A DNA stretch of 64,000 bases. It comes from Streptomyces rhizosphaerihabitans. Its GTDB lineage: Bacteria; Actinomycetota; Actinomycetes; Streptomycetales; Streptomycetaceae. Below the pieces are notes generated by a model. The model was not told where the DNA came from. It saw only the letters and a list, made by a program, of their open reading frames with translations, and did no database searches. The stretch lies in contig NZ_JAODTZ010000016.1 of assembly GCF_025399795.1 (NCBI RefSeq), positions 1 through 64,000 on the forward strand, in the 5' to 3' direction. The position numbers and the translations under genes are program-made. Below, piece by piece: positions 42,137 through 50,118 of the stretch. Each line of letters begins with the position of its first letter. Position 1 is the first letter of the stretch.

Positions 42137-42240
42137 TCAAGGGCTGACCAGGATGGCCCGCTCCTCGTCGGTCTTCGAGGGTGCGATCTGCAGCAAGGGG
42201 ACATTTCGATGCTCGGCATTTCGACGCATCCGACGGAGCC
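42137..42240 (-). pseudogene. Possible tyrosine recombinase fragment
   Basis: A minus-strand frame reads LLQIAPSKTDEERAILVSP then stops. This resembles a beta-strand region of tyrosine recombinases found in Streptomyces elements. It is only about 34 codons long, so the assignment is tentative. Confidence 0.35.
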
Positions 42241-42345
42241 GGCGCCCTTCACCGTCCCAAGGGCGACGAGTTTTTCGGCGAGGAGCGGCAACGGCCAGGT
42301 TGGCCCTGACAGCCGCGGGCAGCGGGGTGATGACGGCCTGGCTGG

Positions 42346-42465
42346 TGGTGGAGGGCGGCTGCGGGGGAACCTCGGGTCCGGTGTCGGCGTCGGCTGCCTT
42401 GCGGGCTTGCCGTAGCCGTCCGGGTAGCCCTGTTCCTTGATCTCCTCGCCCAGTTTCCAGGCATT
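42346..42465 (-). pseudogene. Possible ISL3-type transposase fragment
   Basis: A minus-strand stretch reads AWKLGEEIKEQGYPDGYGKP, recalling the helix-turn-helix tail of ISL3-type transposases (WEEIREQGYPGGY). It runs on in a Pro-rich frame. Tentative. Confidence 0.3.
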
Positions 42466-42946
42466 GCCGCTGGTCACCGATGGTGCTAGCGTCTGCCACG
42501 CGCCTTCCCTTCTCTTGCTGACACTGGAGTAGACGGACGCAAACGGCCCCCGCTTCGGTAGGGGCCGTTTCTCTTGCCGCCGAGCGCTCCCCCTGATCGG
42601 CCCGGAAACCGGCGAACTCCTCCACCCCCGGCACGCGCGGAACACGGTCTTGAACCGGTAGTGCCGTCAGCGGTCTGAGAAGCCGGCTCCTGCCGGCGCA
42701 CCCGGACCTGGACGACGACCCGTCACATGTCCAACAGCCCTTTGTTCAGGCTTTGTTGGTAGGAACTGTTGCGCGCGTCTGTCCGGGGCCGGCACTCAGG
42801 GCGGAGCCGTCCCCGACGGTGTGTGGACCTCGCCGTCGGGCAGCCGCAGGTACGGAAACGGCGTGGCCGTTGGGTTCGCGTCGTCATATCGTCTGGATCT
42901 CCGGCCGACCGCTCCAGCGGTGGGCCACGTCCAGAGAGCGGTTCCC

Positions 42947-43297
42947 ATGAACAGCCGGCACACGACGACTCTGTGGCGCCCGACGGGCCCAGAAGAGCTG
43001 GACCTCGTCCGGGCCCTGGACTGGAGTGCCTGGCCACCTCGACTGCCCGAGCAGCCGATCTTCTACCCCGTCCTCAACGAGGACTACGCGGTGAGGATCG
43101 CGAGGGATTGGAACGTCAAGCACGACGGCGCCGGCTTCGTCACCCGCTTCGAGGTCGAATCGGAGTTCCTGCGCCGGTATCCCGTCCGGCAGGCGGGTGG
43201 CCGGACGATCCTGGAGCTGTGGGTGCCCGCTGAGGAACTGGACGAGTTCAACGCCCACATCGTCGGCAGGATTCAACTGGTGCACGAGTTCCGCTGA
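42947..43297 (+). CDS. Conserved hypothetical protein (ADP-ribosylation/crystallin J1 label in databases)
   Basis: 116 residues. It begins TTTLWRPTGPEELDLVRALD and contains WPPRLPEQPIFYPVLNEDYA and AGFVTRFEV, ending in ELWVPAEELDEFNAHIVG. The segment is highly conserved in actinomycetes and often labelled ADP-ribosylation/crystallin J1, though no such activity is evident. It is cytosolic. GAGAG lies before the ATG at 42947. Confidence 0.7.
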   Translation: MNSRHTTTLWRPTGPEELDLVRALDWSAWPPRLPEQPIFYPVLNEDYAVRIARDWNVKHDGAGFVTRFEVESEFLRRYPVRQAGGRTILELWVPAEELDEFNAHIVGRIQLVHEFR

Positions 43298-43384
43298 GCG
43301 ATGGGGTGACCGGGCGGACGCCGAGCGGGCTGGTCCGGCGGTCGGGGAATCATGCGGGACCGGTGTGCCACCCCTCGCTCGACG

Positions 43385-43402
43385 TGCAACTCTCCGGTTG
43401 CG
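43385..43402. promoter_or_regulatory. Palindromic operator 1 (43.4 kb cassette)
   Basis: TGCAACTCTCCGGTTGCG: TGCAAC-N6-GTTGCg with 5 of 6 bp paired. The twin site lies 33 bp downstream (three helical turns). Different sequence from the AACC-N4-GGTT operators of the 26.3-kb cassette. Confidence 0.65.
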
Positions 43403-43417
43403 CCTTACGGGGCATTG

Positions 43418-43435
43418 TGCAACCCTGGAGTTGCA
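43418..43435. promoter_or_regulatory. Palindromic operator 2 (43.4 kb cassette)
   Basis: TGCAACCCTGGAGTTGCA, perfect 6-bp arms around 6 bases. It ends 28 bases before the SRPBCC start. Probably bound by the ArsR protein encoded second in the operon. Confidence 0.7.
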
Positions 43436-43463
43436 TCTGATCGTGGCGATGAAGGAGCCCCTC

Positions 43464-43910
43464 ATGAGCGAGGACCGGATCGAACGCGAAACCCTGATCG
43501 AAGCGCCCCTGGAACGGGTCTGGTCGCTGGTGGCCCAGCCCGGCTTCTGGGTCGCCGACAAGGCGAGCCTGCCCGGCACCGTGGCGAAGGAGGGCGAGTC
43601 GATGGTGGCGAAGAACCCCGAGCACGGCGACTTCCCGGTACGCGTGGAGAAGGTTCAGCCGCCGACGTATCTGGCGTACCGCTGGACCAGCGCGTTCCCC
43701 GGAGAGGAGTTGCGCGAGGAGAACAGCACGCTCGTGGAGTTCACCCTGACCCAGGAGGGCGACCGGACACGGCTGCGCGTCGTGGAGAGCGGGTTCTCGG
43801 CGTTGGCCGGATCCGAGGAACTGCGCAGCCAGAACTTGAAGGACCACACCCAGGGGTGGCCCCTGGAGCTCGACGCGCTCAAGAAGCGCGCCGAGCAGCC
43901 CTCGCCGTGA
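43464..43910 (+). CDS. SRPBCC protein (second cassette)
   Basis: 148 residues. RIERETLIEAPLERVWSLVAQPGFWVADKA is the SRPBCC opening; the sheet region is TYLAYRWTSAFPGEELREEN and the end is a long amphipathic helix. AAGGAG precedes the ATG. Its stop overlaps the ArsR start (GTGA). It is paralogous in role to the SRPBCC gene at 26727 but the sequences differ. It is first in the operon here, unlike the 26-kb cassette. Confidence 0.86.
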   Translation: MSEDRIERETLIEAPLERVWSLVAQPGFWVADKASLPGTVAKEGESMVAKNPEHGDFPVRVEKVQPPTYLAYRWTSAFPGEELREENSTLVEFTLTQEGDRTRLRVVESGFSALAGSEELRSQNLKDHTQGWPLELDALKKRAEQPSP

Positions 43911-44278
43911 GGGAGGAGCGATCCGGTCGCGCCGCCGAGGACGTCGACAGCGTCCTCGGTGCGCTGGCCGACCCGACGCGGCGTCTTCTGCTCGATCTGC
44001 TGGCCGAACAGGGCACCGCCACCGCGACGACCCTCGCCGAACGGCTCCCTGTCTCGCGACAGGCGGTGGTCAAGCACCTCGCCGTCCTGGATGCCGCCGG
44101 ACTGGTCTCCGGCAGCCGGGTCGGACGCGAGGTGCGCTACGCGCTGCGGCCCGCGGCGCTGGACGCGGCTGCACGGTGGATGGCCGCGCTCGCGGCCGAC
44201 TGGGACCGGCGGCTCGCGAACATCAAGCGCGTCGCCGAGTCGGCGGAACAGGCCTCGCGCTCACATCGGACCGACTGA
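43907..44278 (+). CDS. ArsR-type autorepressor (second cassette)
   Basis: 123-residue winged-helix regulator: SVLGALADPTRRLLLDLLAE, then SRQAVVKHLAVLDAAGLV and a wing GSRVGREVRYAL. No Cys. The GTG overlaps the SRPBCC stop. It probably binds the two TGCAAC-N6-GTTGCA palindromes upstream and represses the operon. Its recognition helix differs from that of the 26-kb ArsR protein, in line with the different operators. Confidence 0.87.
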   Translation: MREERSGRAAEDVDSVLGALADPTRRLLLDLLAEQGTATATTLAERLPVSRQAVVKHLAVLDAAGLVSGSRVGREVRYALRPAALDAAARWMAALAADWDRRLANIKRVAESAEQASRSHRTD

Positions 44279-44307
44279 CACGAAGCACTCGCCGAAAGGA
44301 AGTACCC

Positions 44308-44793
44308 ATGAATACGACAGGGCTTCGCGCGTCCTACGACAAGTTGCTCGATGCCGCGGCCATGCCCGACCTCGGTGACGCCGACGACGGAGGATGGAAC
44401 GCCGATCAGATCCTGGCTCATCTGCTCAGCGTCGACGCCGCCGTCGCCGCGGTCGCACTGGGTGTCGTCTCGGGTTCGCGCCCGACCTTCGACAACCGCG
44501 TCTCGCTCGACCCCTGGAATCTCGACCGGATCATCGCCGAGCACTCGGGCAGGGCGGACCTGACGGCTCATCTCCGCAGCCAGGTCGCCGTCCTCTGCGG
44601 CATCGCCGATCTGCTCAGCGAGCAGGCCGCGTCGGTCCTGGTGCCCTCGCTCCTCCTGTCCAACAACGCGCTCGGGCTGGACCAGCCGGTTCCGCTCGCC
44701 GCCCTCATCGACGGCCTCGCCGAAGACCATGTGCCCCGGCACACCCAGCAGCTCCTGGACCTTCGCGTCGCGGTCCCAGGGCGCGCCGTCTGA
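44308..44793 (+). CDS. DinB-fold protein (second cassette)
   Basis: 161 residues, helical, with LLDAAAMPDLGDADDGGWNADQ, then QILAHLLSVDAAVAAVALGV and a C-terminal AEDHVPRHTQQLLDLR. It resembles the DinB/mycothiol-dependent fold, with the histidines of AHLL and HVPRHTQQ at plausible metal positions. GAAAGGA precedes the ATG. It follows the SRPBCC-ArsR pair by 29 bases. Confidence 0.7.
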   Translation: MNTTGLRASYDKLLDAAAMPDLGDADDGGWNADQILAHLLSVDAAVAAVALGVVSGSRPTFDNRVSLDPWNLDRIIAEHSGRADLTAHLRSQVAVLCGIADLLSEQAASVLVPSLLLSNNALGLDQPVPLAALIDGLAEDHVPRHTQQLLDLRVAVPGRAV

Positions 44794-45232
44794 AGGCCGG
44801 ACCGTCCGCCTGAGCTGATGGCTGCGGCACGCAAGCGCGACGGGGTCGCCGTGGCGAAGAGGTGCGGCGCGCCTTCCTGTGGCCGGATCGGACCGGAGGC
44901 GTGTTACTCACTTTCGGGTGACGGGTGGGTGAGCTGCGGTGACGCGAGAGATGCCCCGATAAGACCTGGATACTGCAGGAGTACGGGAGTTGACGATGAC
45001 AGTCCATCACTTTTCAGCTTTCCGTAGTTAAAGGCCATATACAGACGCCTGTAACTGATATGTCCGTAATTGGTAACAGCGGTCGGGTGTCGCTCATCTC
45101 GGGCGGGGATGTGGAGCAACTTATGAGTCCTCGGCCACCGGGCCGGGACTCGCACAGGGTCGCACCGTGCAGTTCCCCGCAGTTGGGGTGCTCGTACGGG
45201 GTGTGCCGGCTCTCGAACCTTGAGGAGCATTC
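44794..45232. other. Spacer with an AT-rich block before the lamin-tail gene
   Basis: 439 bases without a convincing gene. An AT-rich block (about 44985-45070) includes TTGACG at 44990 and TATACA at 45038. It is a likely promoter region for the lamin-tail gene, although the elements are poorly spaced. Confidence 0.5.
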
Positions 45233-46084
45233 ATGTCCGTTTCCACGTCTGTCACGGCCCGCCGTGTGGCGGCCGCGGCCATCGCGGCAGGCGCACTGGT
45301 CGGCTCGGCCGCCGTGTCCGCCTCGGCCGCGGAGCCGCGCTTCGAGCGCACTCATGTCGCCATCAGCAGGGTCCAGAGCGACGCGCCGGGCTTTGACGAC
45401 CGCTCCAGCCGTTCCCTGAACGCTGAGTGGGTGGAAATCACCAACTCCGCATCCCGCGGAGTGAACCTGAACGGCTGGACGCTGTCGGACAGGGACGGCA
45501 ACCGCTACACCTTCGACGACTACCGTCTGGCCGGCCGTTCCACCGTCCGGATCCACACGGGCTACGGCCGCGACACCAGCCGTGACCTCTACCAGGACCG
45601 CCGCAACGAGGTGTGGGACAACCGCTCCGACGCCGCCACGCTGCGGACCGATCGCGGCCGCTTCGTCGACAGCGTCTCCTGGGGCCGGCACCACGACCGT
45701 GACCACGGCCGTGACGACCACCGCGGGCACGGCGACGACCGCGGCCACGGCCGTGACGACCACCGCGGCCACGGCCGTGACGACCACCGCGGGCACGGCG
45801 ACGACCGCGGCCACGGCCGTGACCACGACCGCGGGCACGGTGACCACCGTGGCCACGGCGACGACCGCCGCCATGGCCAGGGTCAGGGTCAAGGACAGGG
45901 GCATGGTCAGGGTCAGGGCCAGGGGCATGGTCAGGGTCAGGGCCAGGGTCAGGGTCAGGGTCAGGGTCAGGGTCAGGGCCAGGGCCAGGGCCAGGGTCAA
46001 GGACAGGGGCATGGTCAGGGCCAGGGCCAGGGCCAAGGACAGGGGCATGGCCACAACCCGATCCAGGGCCTCATCGGTCACTGA
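45233..46084 (+). CDS. Secreted lamin-tail domain protein with His/Asp and Gly-Gln repeat tail
   Basis: 283 residues. Signal peptide spans about residues 1-33. Residues about 35-150 form a lamin-tail domain (HVAISRVQSDAPGFDD, EWVEITNSASRGVNLNGWTLSD, GRSTVRIHTGYG). The remaining 130 residues are very low complexity: Arg-Asp-His-Gly units (about 155-215), then Gly-Gln and Gly-His dipeptides to near the end. The tail may bind divalent metals or polyanions and is unusual; the family domain alone is common in secreted and S-layer-linked proteins. GAGGAG precedes the ATG at 45233. Confidence 0.78.
   Translation: MSVSTSVTARRVAAAAIAAGALVGSAAVSASAAEPRFERTHVAISRVQSDAPGFDDRSSRSLNAEWVEITNSASRGVNLNGWTLSDRDGNRYTFDDYRLAGRSTVRIHTGYGRDTSRDLYQDRRNEVWDNRSDAATLRTDRGRFVDSVSWGRHHDRDHGRDDHRGHGDDRGHGRDDHRGHGRDDHRGHGDDRGHGRDHDRGHGDHRGHGDDRRHGQGQGQGQGHGQGQGQGHGQGQGQGQGQGQGQGQGQGQGQGQGQGHGQGQGQGQGQGHGHNPIQGLIGH
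45690..46055 (+). repeat. Nested tandem repeats in the lamin-tail gene
   Basis: From about 45700 to 45880 units of 15-36 bases around GACGACCACCGCGG repeat. From about 45880 to 46050 a 6-base unit (GGTCAG or GGCCAG) repeats almost without break. All are in frame, so length changes keep the gene open. This region is prone to assembly error. Confidence 0.85.
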
Positions 46085-46162
46085 ACAGCGCCTGAAAGCA
46101 CACCCGTTCAGGGTGTACGCGGGTGGCATCCGGTCAGGACGTGGAGATGACCGGCTGTAGCC

Positions 46163-46182
46163 CCGGGCCTGTTCGGGCCCGG
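46163..46182 (+). terminator. Hairpin 1 after the lamin-tail gene
   Basis: CCGGGCC pairs with GGCCCGG around TGTTCG; short but strong, 80 bases past the stop. Confidence 0.5.
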
Positions 46183-46213
46183 TGAAAGCCACGAACCCGC
46201 AGGACTGCATCGC

Positions 46214-46251
46214 CGCGGAAGACCCGCACCACTCGGTGCGGGTCTTCCGCG
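46214..46251. terminator. Bidirectional perfect 17-bp hairpin
   Basis: Perfect 17-base arms with a 4-base loop. It sits in the convergent gap and would stop both the lamin-tail transcript and the importer operon transcript. Confidence 0.75.
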
Positions 46252-46586
46252 TCCGAGCGCGAACGGTCTCCCGTTGCTCCGCCCCGCCTACGGATGCCGA
46301 CGAGACCCGGTGCGTATCGTCCCCGAGCGCGGTTCGAGCCCTGTTCTCGGCGGACGGATCCCTGAACGGAGGCGTCGGCCGAGGCTCCCGGCGGAGCACA
46401 CCGACTCCGGGACACCCTCGTCCGCAGCCCGAAGAGGCCCTACGGCGTACGGTCGAACGGAAGAGCGCCGCCACGGCAACCGGGTCCGTGACGCGTACGG
46501 ATGATCCGCGACCGGCCCGCTCCGGACCGGGCCACGCCCTTCACGGCACCCGGCTTCCACGCCGCACAGCATCCGGCGTCTGCTTC

Positions 46587-47609
46587 TCACAGCACCCGGC
46601 GTCTGCGCCCCAGCCAGGTCTGCGCGATGACGACGACGGCCAGGAAGGCGCCGCTGACGACCTGTTGGTAGGCGGAGTCCAGGGAGCCGATCTGGTTGAT
46701 GACGTTCTGGATGACCTTCAGCAGCAGCACACCCACCAGTGAGCCGCTGATGAAACCGAACCCGCCGGTGAGCAGGGTGCCGCCGATGACGACCGCGGAG
46801 ATCGCCTCCAGTTCCATGCCCGAGCCGAGGATCGTCACACCCGACGCCAGCCACGCCGCGTTGAGGGCTCCGGCGAGTCCCGCGCACAGCCCGGAGAGCG
46901 TGTAGACGGAGATCTTCGTACGGGCCACGGGGGCGCCCATCAGAGCCGCCGCGTCCTCGTTCCCGCCGACCGCGTAGACGTACTGGCCGAACCGGGTGCG
47001 CCGTAGCACGACCGCGCCGAGCACGAACAGCGCCACGGTGATCCACACGGGCACACCGACGCCGAGCAGTGCGCCCTGCCCGAGCTTCGCGAAGAACGAC
47101 TCCTTGTCCACGAGATACGTCTTCGAGCCCTCGTCGGTGACGGAGAGCAGGATGCCCCGGGCGCCCAGCATCGAGGCCAGCGTGACGATGAAAGGAGCGA
47201 GCCGCGAACGGGCGATCAGCAGGCCGTTGACCAGACCGATCAGCCCGCAGACGGCCAGCGGCAGCAGCAGTGCGACGACCGTTCCGTACCGCGATGCCCA
47301 GGCCGCCAGCACGCCGCCCAGCGCGAAGAGCGAGCCCACGGACAGATCGATGCCACCGGTGACGATGACGAAGGTCATGCCGAGCGCGACCACGGCGAGG
47401 AACGCCGAGGAGAGCGCCATGTTCTCCAGGTTGTCGCCGGTCAGGAAGGTGTCGAAGCTGAGGGACGCCGCGATCATCGCGACGATCAGGGTGACCAGCG
47501 CGCCGTGCTGCTGGGCGAGGGCGCTGAGCCGTTCGGAGCGCCCGGCGCCGGACGGTTCCTCCTCGGGCGTGTTCTTCGCGCGCACCGGAGTGTCCACGTC
47601 GGTCGTCAT
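46587..47609 (-). CDS. Sugar ABC transporter permease, YjfF-like
   Basis: 340-residue inner-membrane permease of the RbsC/YjfF type. It has about ten hydrophobic segments (LVTLIVAMIAASLSFDTFL, VVALGMTFVIVTGGIDLSVGS, ISAVVIGGTLLTGGFGFISGS). It partners with the other permease, the duplicated ATPase and the binding protein in the same operon. The ATG at 47609 overlaps the stop of the upstream permease (ATGA), with GAGGAAAG before it. The gene is last in the operon and followed by the 17-bp hairpin. Confidence 0.85.
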   Translation of the reverse strand: MTTDVDTPVRAKNTPEEEPSGAGRSERLSALAQQHGALVTLIVAMIAASLSFDTFLTGDNLENMALSSAFLAVVALGMTFVIVTGGIDLSVGSLFALGGVLAAWASRYGTVVALLLPLAVCGLIGLVNGLLIARSRLAPFIVTLASMLGARGILLSVTDEGSKTYLVDKESFFAKLGQGALLGVGVPVWITVALFVLGAVVLRRTRFGQYVYAVGGNEDAAALMGAPVARTKISVYTLSGLCAGLAGALNAAWLASGVTILGSGMELEAISAVVIGGTLLTGGFGFISGSLVGVLLLKVIQNVINQIGSLDSAYQQVVSGAFLAVVVIAQTWLGRRRRVL

Positions 47610-48568
47610 CGCTTTCCTCGTTCCCGTGCCGCGTAGACGGCGAGGACGATCACCACGGCCTGGGCGATCTGGGTCCACGACGGCGGCAGATCGTGCTTGA
47701 TGAGCGTGGTGGTGAGCAACTGGATGAGGACGGCGCCGGCGACCGTTCCGCCGATGCGCACCCGTCCGCCGCTCAGCGGAGTACCGCCGACCACGACCGC
47801 GGTGATCGCGGACAGTTCCATCAGGTTGCCGAGCGATGACGGGTCGCTGGCGGTGAGGCGGGCGGTGGCCAGCACACCCGCGACGGCCGCGAGGACGCCC
47901 GAGCAGACGTACACCAGGATGAGGACGCGTCGTACCGGCAGTCCGGCGAGCCGCGCCGCCGGGCGGCTGTCCCCGATGGCGAGGAGCTGGCGGCCGAAGG
48001 TCGTGCGGCGCACGACGAAGGCGACGAGCAGCGCGAGGCCGACGGCGATCAGCACGACGTAGGGGACGCCCAGGACATCGCCGGAGCCGAGTTTCGCCAT
48101 GGCCGGGTCCTGGACGACCTTGAGCTGGGGGAGGAGCACCAGGGCCAGCCCGCGCCCGGCGACCATCAGGGCGAGTGTCGCGACGATCGGCTGGACGCCG
48201 ACGAACGCGATGAGGGATCCGTTCGCGACACCGATCACGGCGCCGCCCACCAGTGCGATCAGGATGGCGACGCCGGGCCCGTAGCCGAGGTAGAGGGACA
48301 GGAGCGAGGTGGACAGGGCCATCGCCGAGCCCACCGACAGGTCGACCCCCTCGCTGCCGATGGCCAGCGCCATGCCGAGCGCCACGATCAGGACCGGGGC
48401 GACCTGGACCGCCTGGGTGCGGAAGTTCTCGGTGGACAGGAAGTGCGGGGTGAAGACGGTGTTCACCAGGAAGAGGGCCACGACGCCCAGGTAGACGCCG
48501 TACTCCTGGAGCAGGCCCAGCAGACGGTCGCGGTCGGCTGTCACCCTGCCGAGTGTCAGGTCAGTCAT
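47606..48568 (-). CDS. Sugar ABC transporter permease, YtfT-like
   Basis: 320 residues with about ten membrane helices. GMALAIGSEGVDLSVGSAMA and VVVGGTPLSGGRVRIGGTVAG are typical permease motifs for ribose/galactofuranose importers. It overlaps the ATPase gene by 8 bases and the second permease gene by 4. Together they form the heterodimeric membrane channel. Confidence 0.85.
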   Translation of the reverse strand: MTDLTLGRVTADRDRLLGLLQEYGVYLGVVALFLVNTVFTPHFLSTENFRTQAVQVAPVLIVALGMALAIGSEGVDLSVGSAMALSTSLLSLYLGYGPGVAILIALVGGAVIGVANGSLIAFVGVQPIVATLALMVAGRGLALVLLPQLKVVQDPAMAKLGSGDVLGVPYVVLIAVGLALLVAFVVRRTTFGRQLLAIGDSRPAARLAGLPVRRVLILVYVCSGVLAAVAGVLATARLTASDPSSLGNLMELSAITAVVVGGTPLSGGRVRIGGTVAGAVLIQLLTTTLIKHDLPPSWTQIAQAVVIVLAVYAARERGKR

Positions 48569-50117
48569 CGTGGCCTCCAGGGCCGGTGCCCGTGCCGGTG
48601 GCCGCCACGGCGGAGGCCGCGGGTGCGGTGGCGATGGCGCGCATCAGCCGGTCCTCGGTGACGGCTTCGCCGGTGAGCTCCTCGACGACCGCGCCGTCCT
48701 TGAGGACGATCACCCGGTCGCTGCCCTCGATCAGTTCCTCGGGGTCCGAGGAGATGAGGAGGACGCCGAGTCCGTCGTCGGCCAGTTCGTCGATCAGTTT
48801 CTGCACCTCCGCCTTGGCGCCGACGTCGATGCCCCGGGTCGGCTCGTCGAGGAGCAGGACCTTGGGCTGCATGGCCAGCCAGCGGGCCAGCAGCACCTTC
48901 TGCTGGTTGCCGCCGGACAGTTCGCCCACTTTCTGGTGGGGGCTCGCCGCCTTGATCCGCAGCCGCTTCATGAAGGTGTCCACGATCCGGTCGATGCGGG
49001 CTTCGTCGACGAGACCGAAGCGTGAGAGGCCGGGCAGCGCGGCGAGGGCGATGTTCTCGCGGACCGAGAGGCCCGGCACGATCCCCTCGGCCTTGCGGTC
49101 CTCGGGAAGCAGGCTGATGCCGGCGCGGATCGCGGCGGGCGTCGAGCCGGTGCGCACACGGACGCCCGCCACCACGACGTGCCCGGAGTCGGTGGGCAGC
49201 GCGCCCGCGATGGCCTTGGCGGTCTCGGTACGGCCCGAACCGAGCAGCCCGCCGAGCCCCACCACCTCGCCGGGCCGCACTGAGACGGACACGTCGTGCA
49301 ATTGGTGACGTATCGTCAGTTTATGTGCCTCCAGGACGGGTTCGGCCTCGGTGTCGTGACTGCCCGCGAACTTGGTCAGGCCCTCCTGCCGTACGTCCGC
49401 GATCTCCCGCCCCAGCATCAGTGCCACGAGCCTCAGGCGGTCGAGTTCGGCGATCCGGCCCGTGTGCACCACCTTGCCGTCGCGCAGCACGGTGACCGCG
49501 TCGCAGATCTCGTACAGCTCGTCGAGCCGGTGGCTGACGTAGATCACCGCGATGCCCCGCTCGCGCAGCATCCGGATCACTCCGAACAGGGTCCGTACCT
49601 CGCGCGGTTCGAGCGAGGAGGTCGGTTCGTCCATGACGACCACGCGGGCGTCGACGGAGACGGCGCGGGCGAGGGCCACCATCTGCTGGGCCCCGACGCC
49701 GAGTTCACGCAGCGGCCGGCGCACGTCGACCCGCAGACCGAGATCGCGCAGAGCCTCGTCGGCCTGCCGGTGCATGCGACGGAAGTCGATCAGGCCGAGC
49801 CGGCCCCGGGGTTCACGGCCTAGGAAGAGGTTGCGGGCCACGCTCATCAGCGGGACGAGGTTGACCTCCTGGTAGATGGTGGAGATACCCGCGTGCTGTG
49901 CCTGGAGCGGCGTGGCGAAGCGGACCGGGGCGCCGTCGTACGTCACCTCGCCCTCGTCCGCCTGGTAGACGCCGGTGAGGACCTTGATCAGGGTCGACTT
50001 GCCCGCGCCGTTCTCGCCGATGAGTGCGTGCACCTCCCCGGCGCGGGCCGTGAAGTCCACCGAGGACAGGGCCTTCACGCCGGGGAAGGTCTTCGACAGA
50101 CCGGTCACTGACAACAT
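48561..50117 (-). CDS. Sugar ABC transporter ATPase, YtfR-like (two ATPase domains)
   Basis: 518 residues with two fused nucleotide-binding domains. Domain 1 has GENGAGKST (near residue 37), VVMDEPTSSLEP (Walker B) and SHRLDEL (H-loop). Domain 2 has GLLGSGRTE in place of a standard Walker A, with LSGGNQQKVLLARWLA and LLLDEPTRGIDVGA. This layout is usual for the ribose-type importers, where one site is degenerate. It powers uptake by the permeases. The gene begins one base after the binding-protein stop. Confidence 0.86.
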   Translation of the reverse strand: MLSVTGLSKTFPGVKALSSVDFTARAGEVHALIGENGAGKSTLIKVLTGVYQADEGEVTYDGAPVRFATPLQAQHAGISTIYQEVNLVPLMSVARNLFLGREPRGRLGLIDFRRMHRQADEALRDLGLRVDVRRPLRELGVGAQQMVALARAVSVDARVVVMDEPTSSLEPREVRTLFGVIRMLRERGIAVIYVSHRLDELYEICDAVTVLRDGKVVHTGRIAELDRLRLVALMLGREIADVRQEGLTKFAGSHDTEAEPVLEAHKLTIRHQLHDVSVSVRPGEVVGLGGLLGSGRTETAKAIAGALPTDSGHVVVAGVRVRTGSTPAAIRAGISLLPEDRKAEGIVPGLSVRENIALAALPGLSRFGLVDEARIDRIVDTFMKRLRIKAASPHQKVGELSGGNQQKVLLARWLAMQPKVLLLDEPTRGIDVGAKAEVQKLIDELADDGLGVLLISSDPEELIEGSDRVIVLKDGAVVEELTGEAVTEDRLMRAIATAPAASAVAATGTGTGPGGHDD

Positions 50118-50118
50118 G

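Larger units (their letters stand above)
41830..42946. other. Scar of decayed mobile elements
   Basis: About 1.1 kb of mixed fragments. The minus strand shows a possible tyrosine-recombinase piece (42137-42240) and a possible ISL3-type piece (42346-42465) in different frames. A short HDRNTQKPRAMRYGRRG stretch lies near 42040. No intact gene seen. Confidence 0.55.
46085..46586. other. Convergent spacer with terminator hairpins
   Basis: 502 bases between the lamin-tail gene and the sugar importer operon. It holds two strong hairpins (46163-46182 and 46214-46251) and no gene I can support. Confidence 0.6.

Noticed and set aside
45690..46055. CRISPR-like or regulatory repeat
   Set aside because: Repeat is in frame with the lamin-tail gene and encodes its low-complexity tail.
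45014..46474. 486-codon minus-strand frame over the lamin-tail gene
   Set aside because: Arises from the repeats (Thr/Val/Leu-rich reverse translation); the plus-strand gene has a signal peptide, a lamin-tail domain and a good ribosome site.
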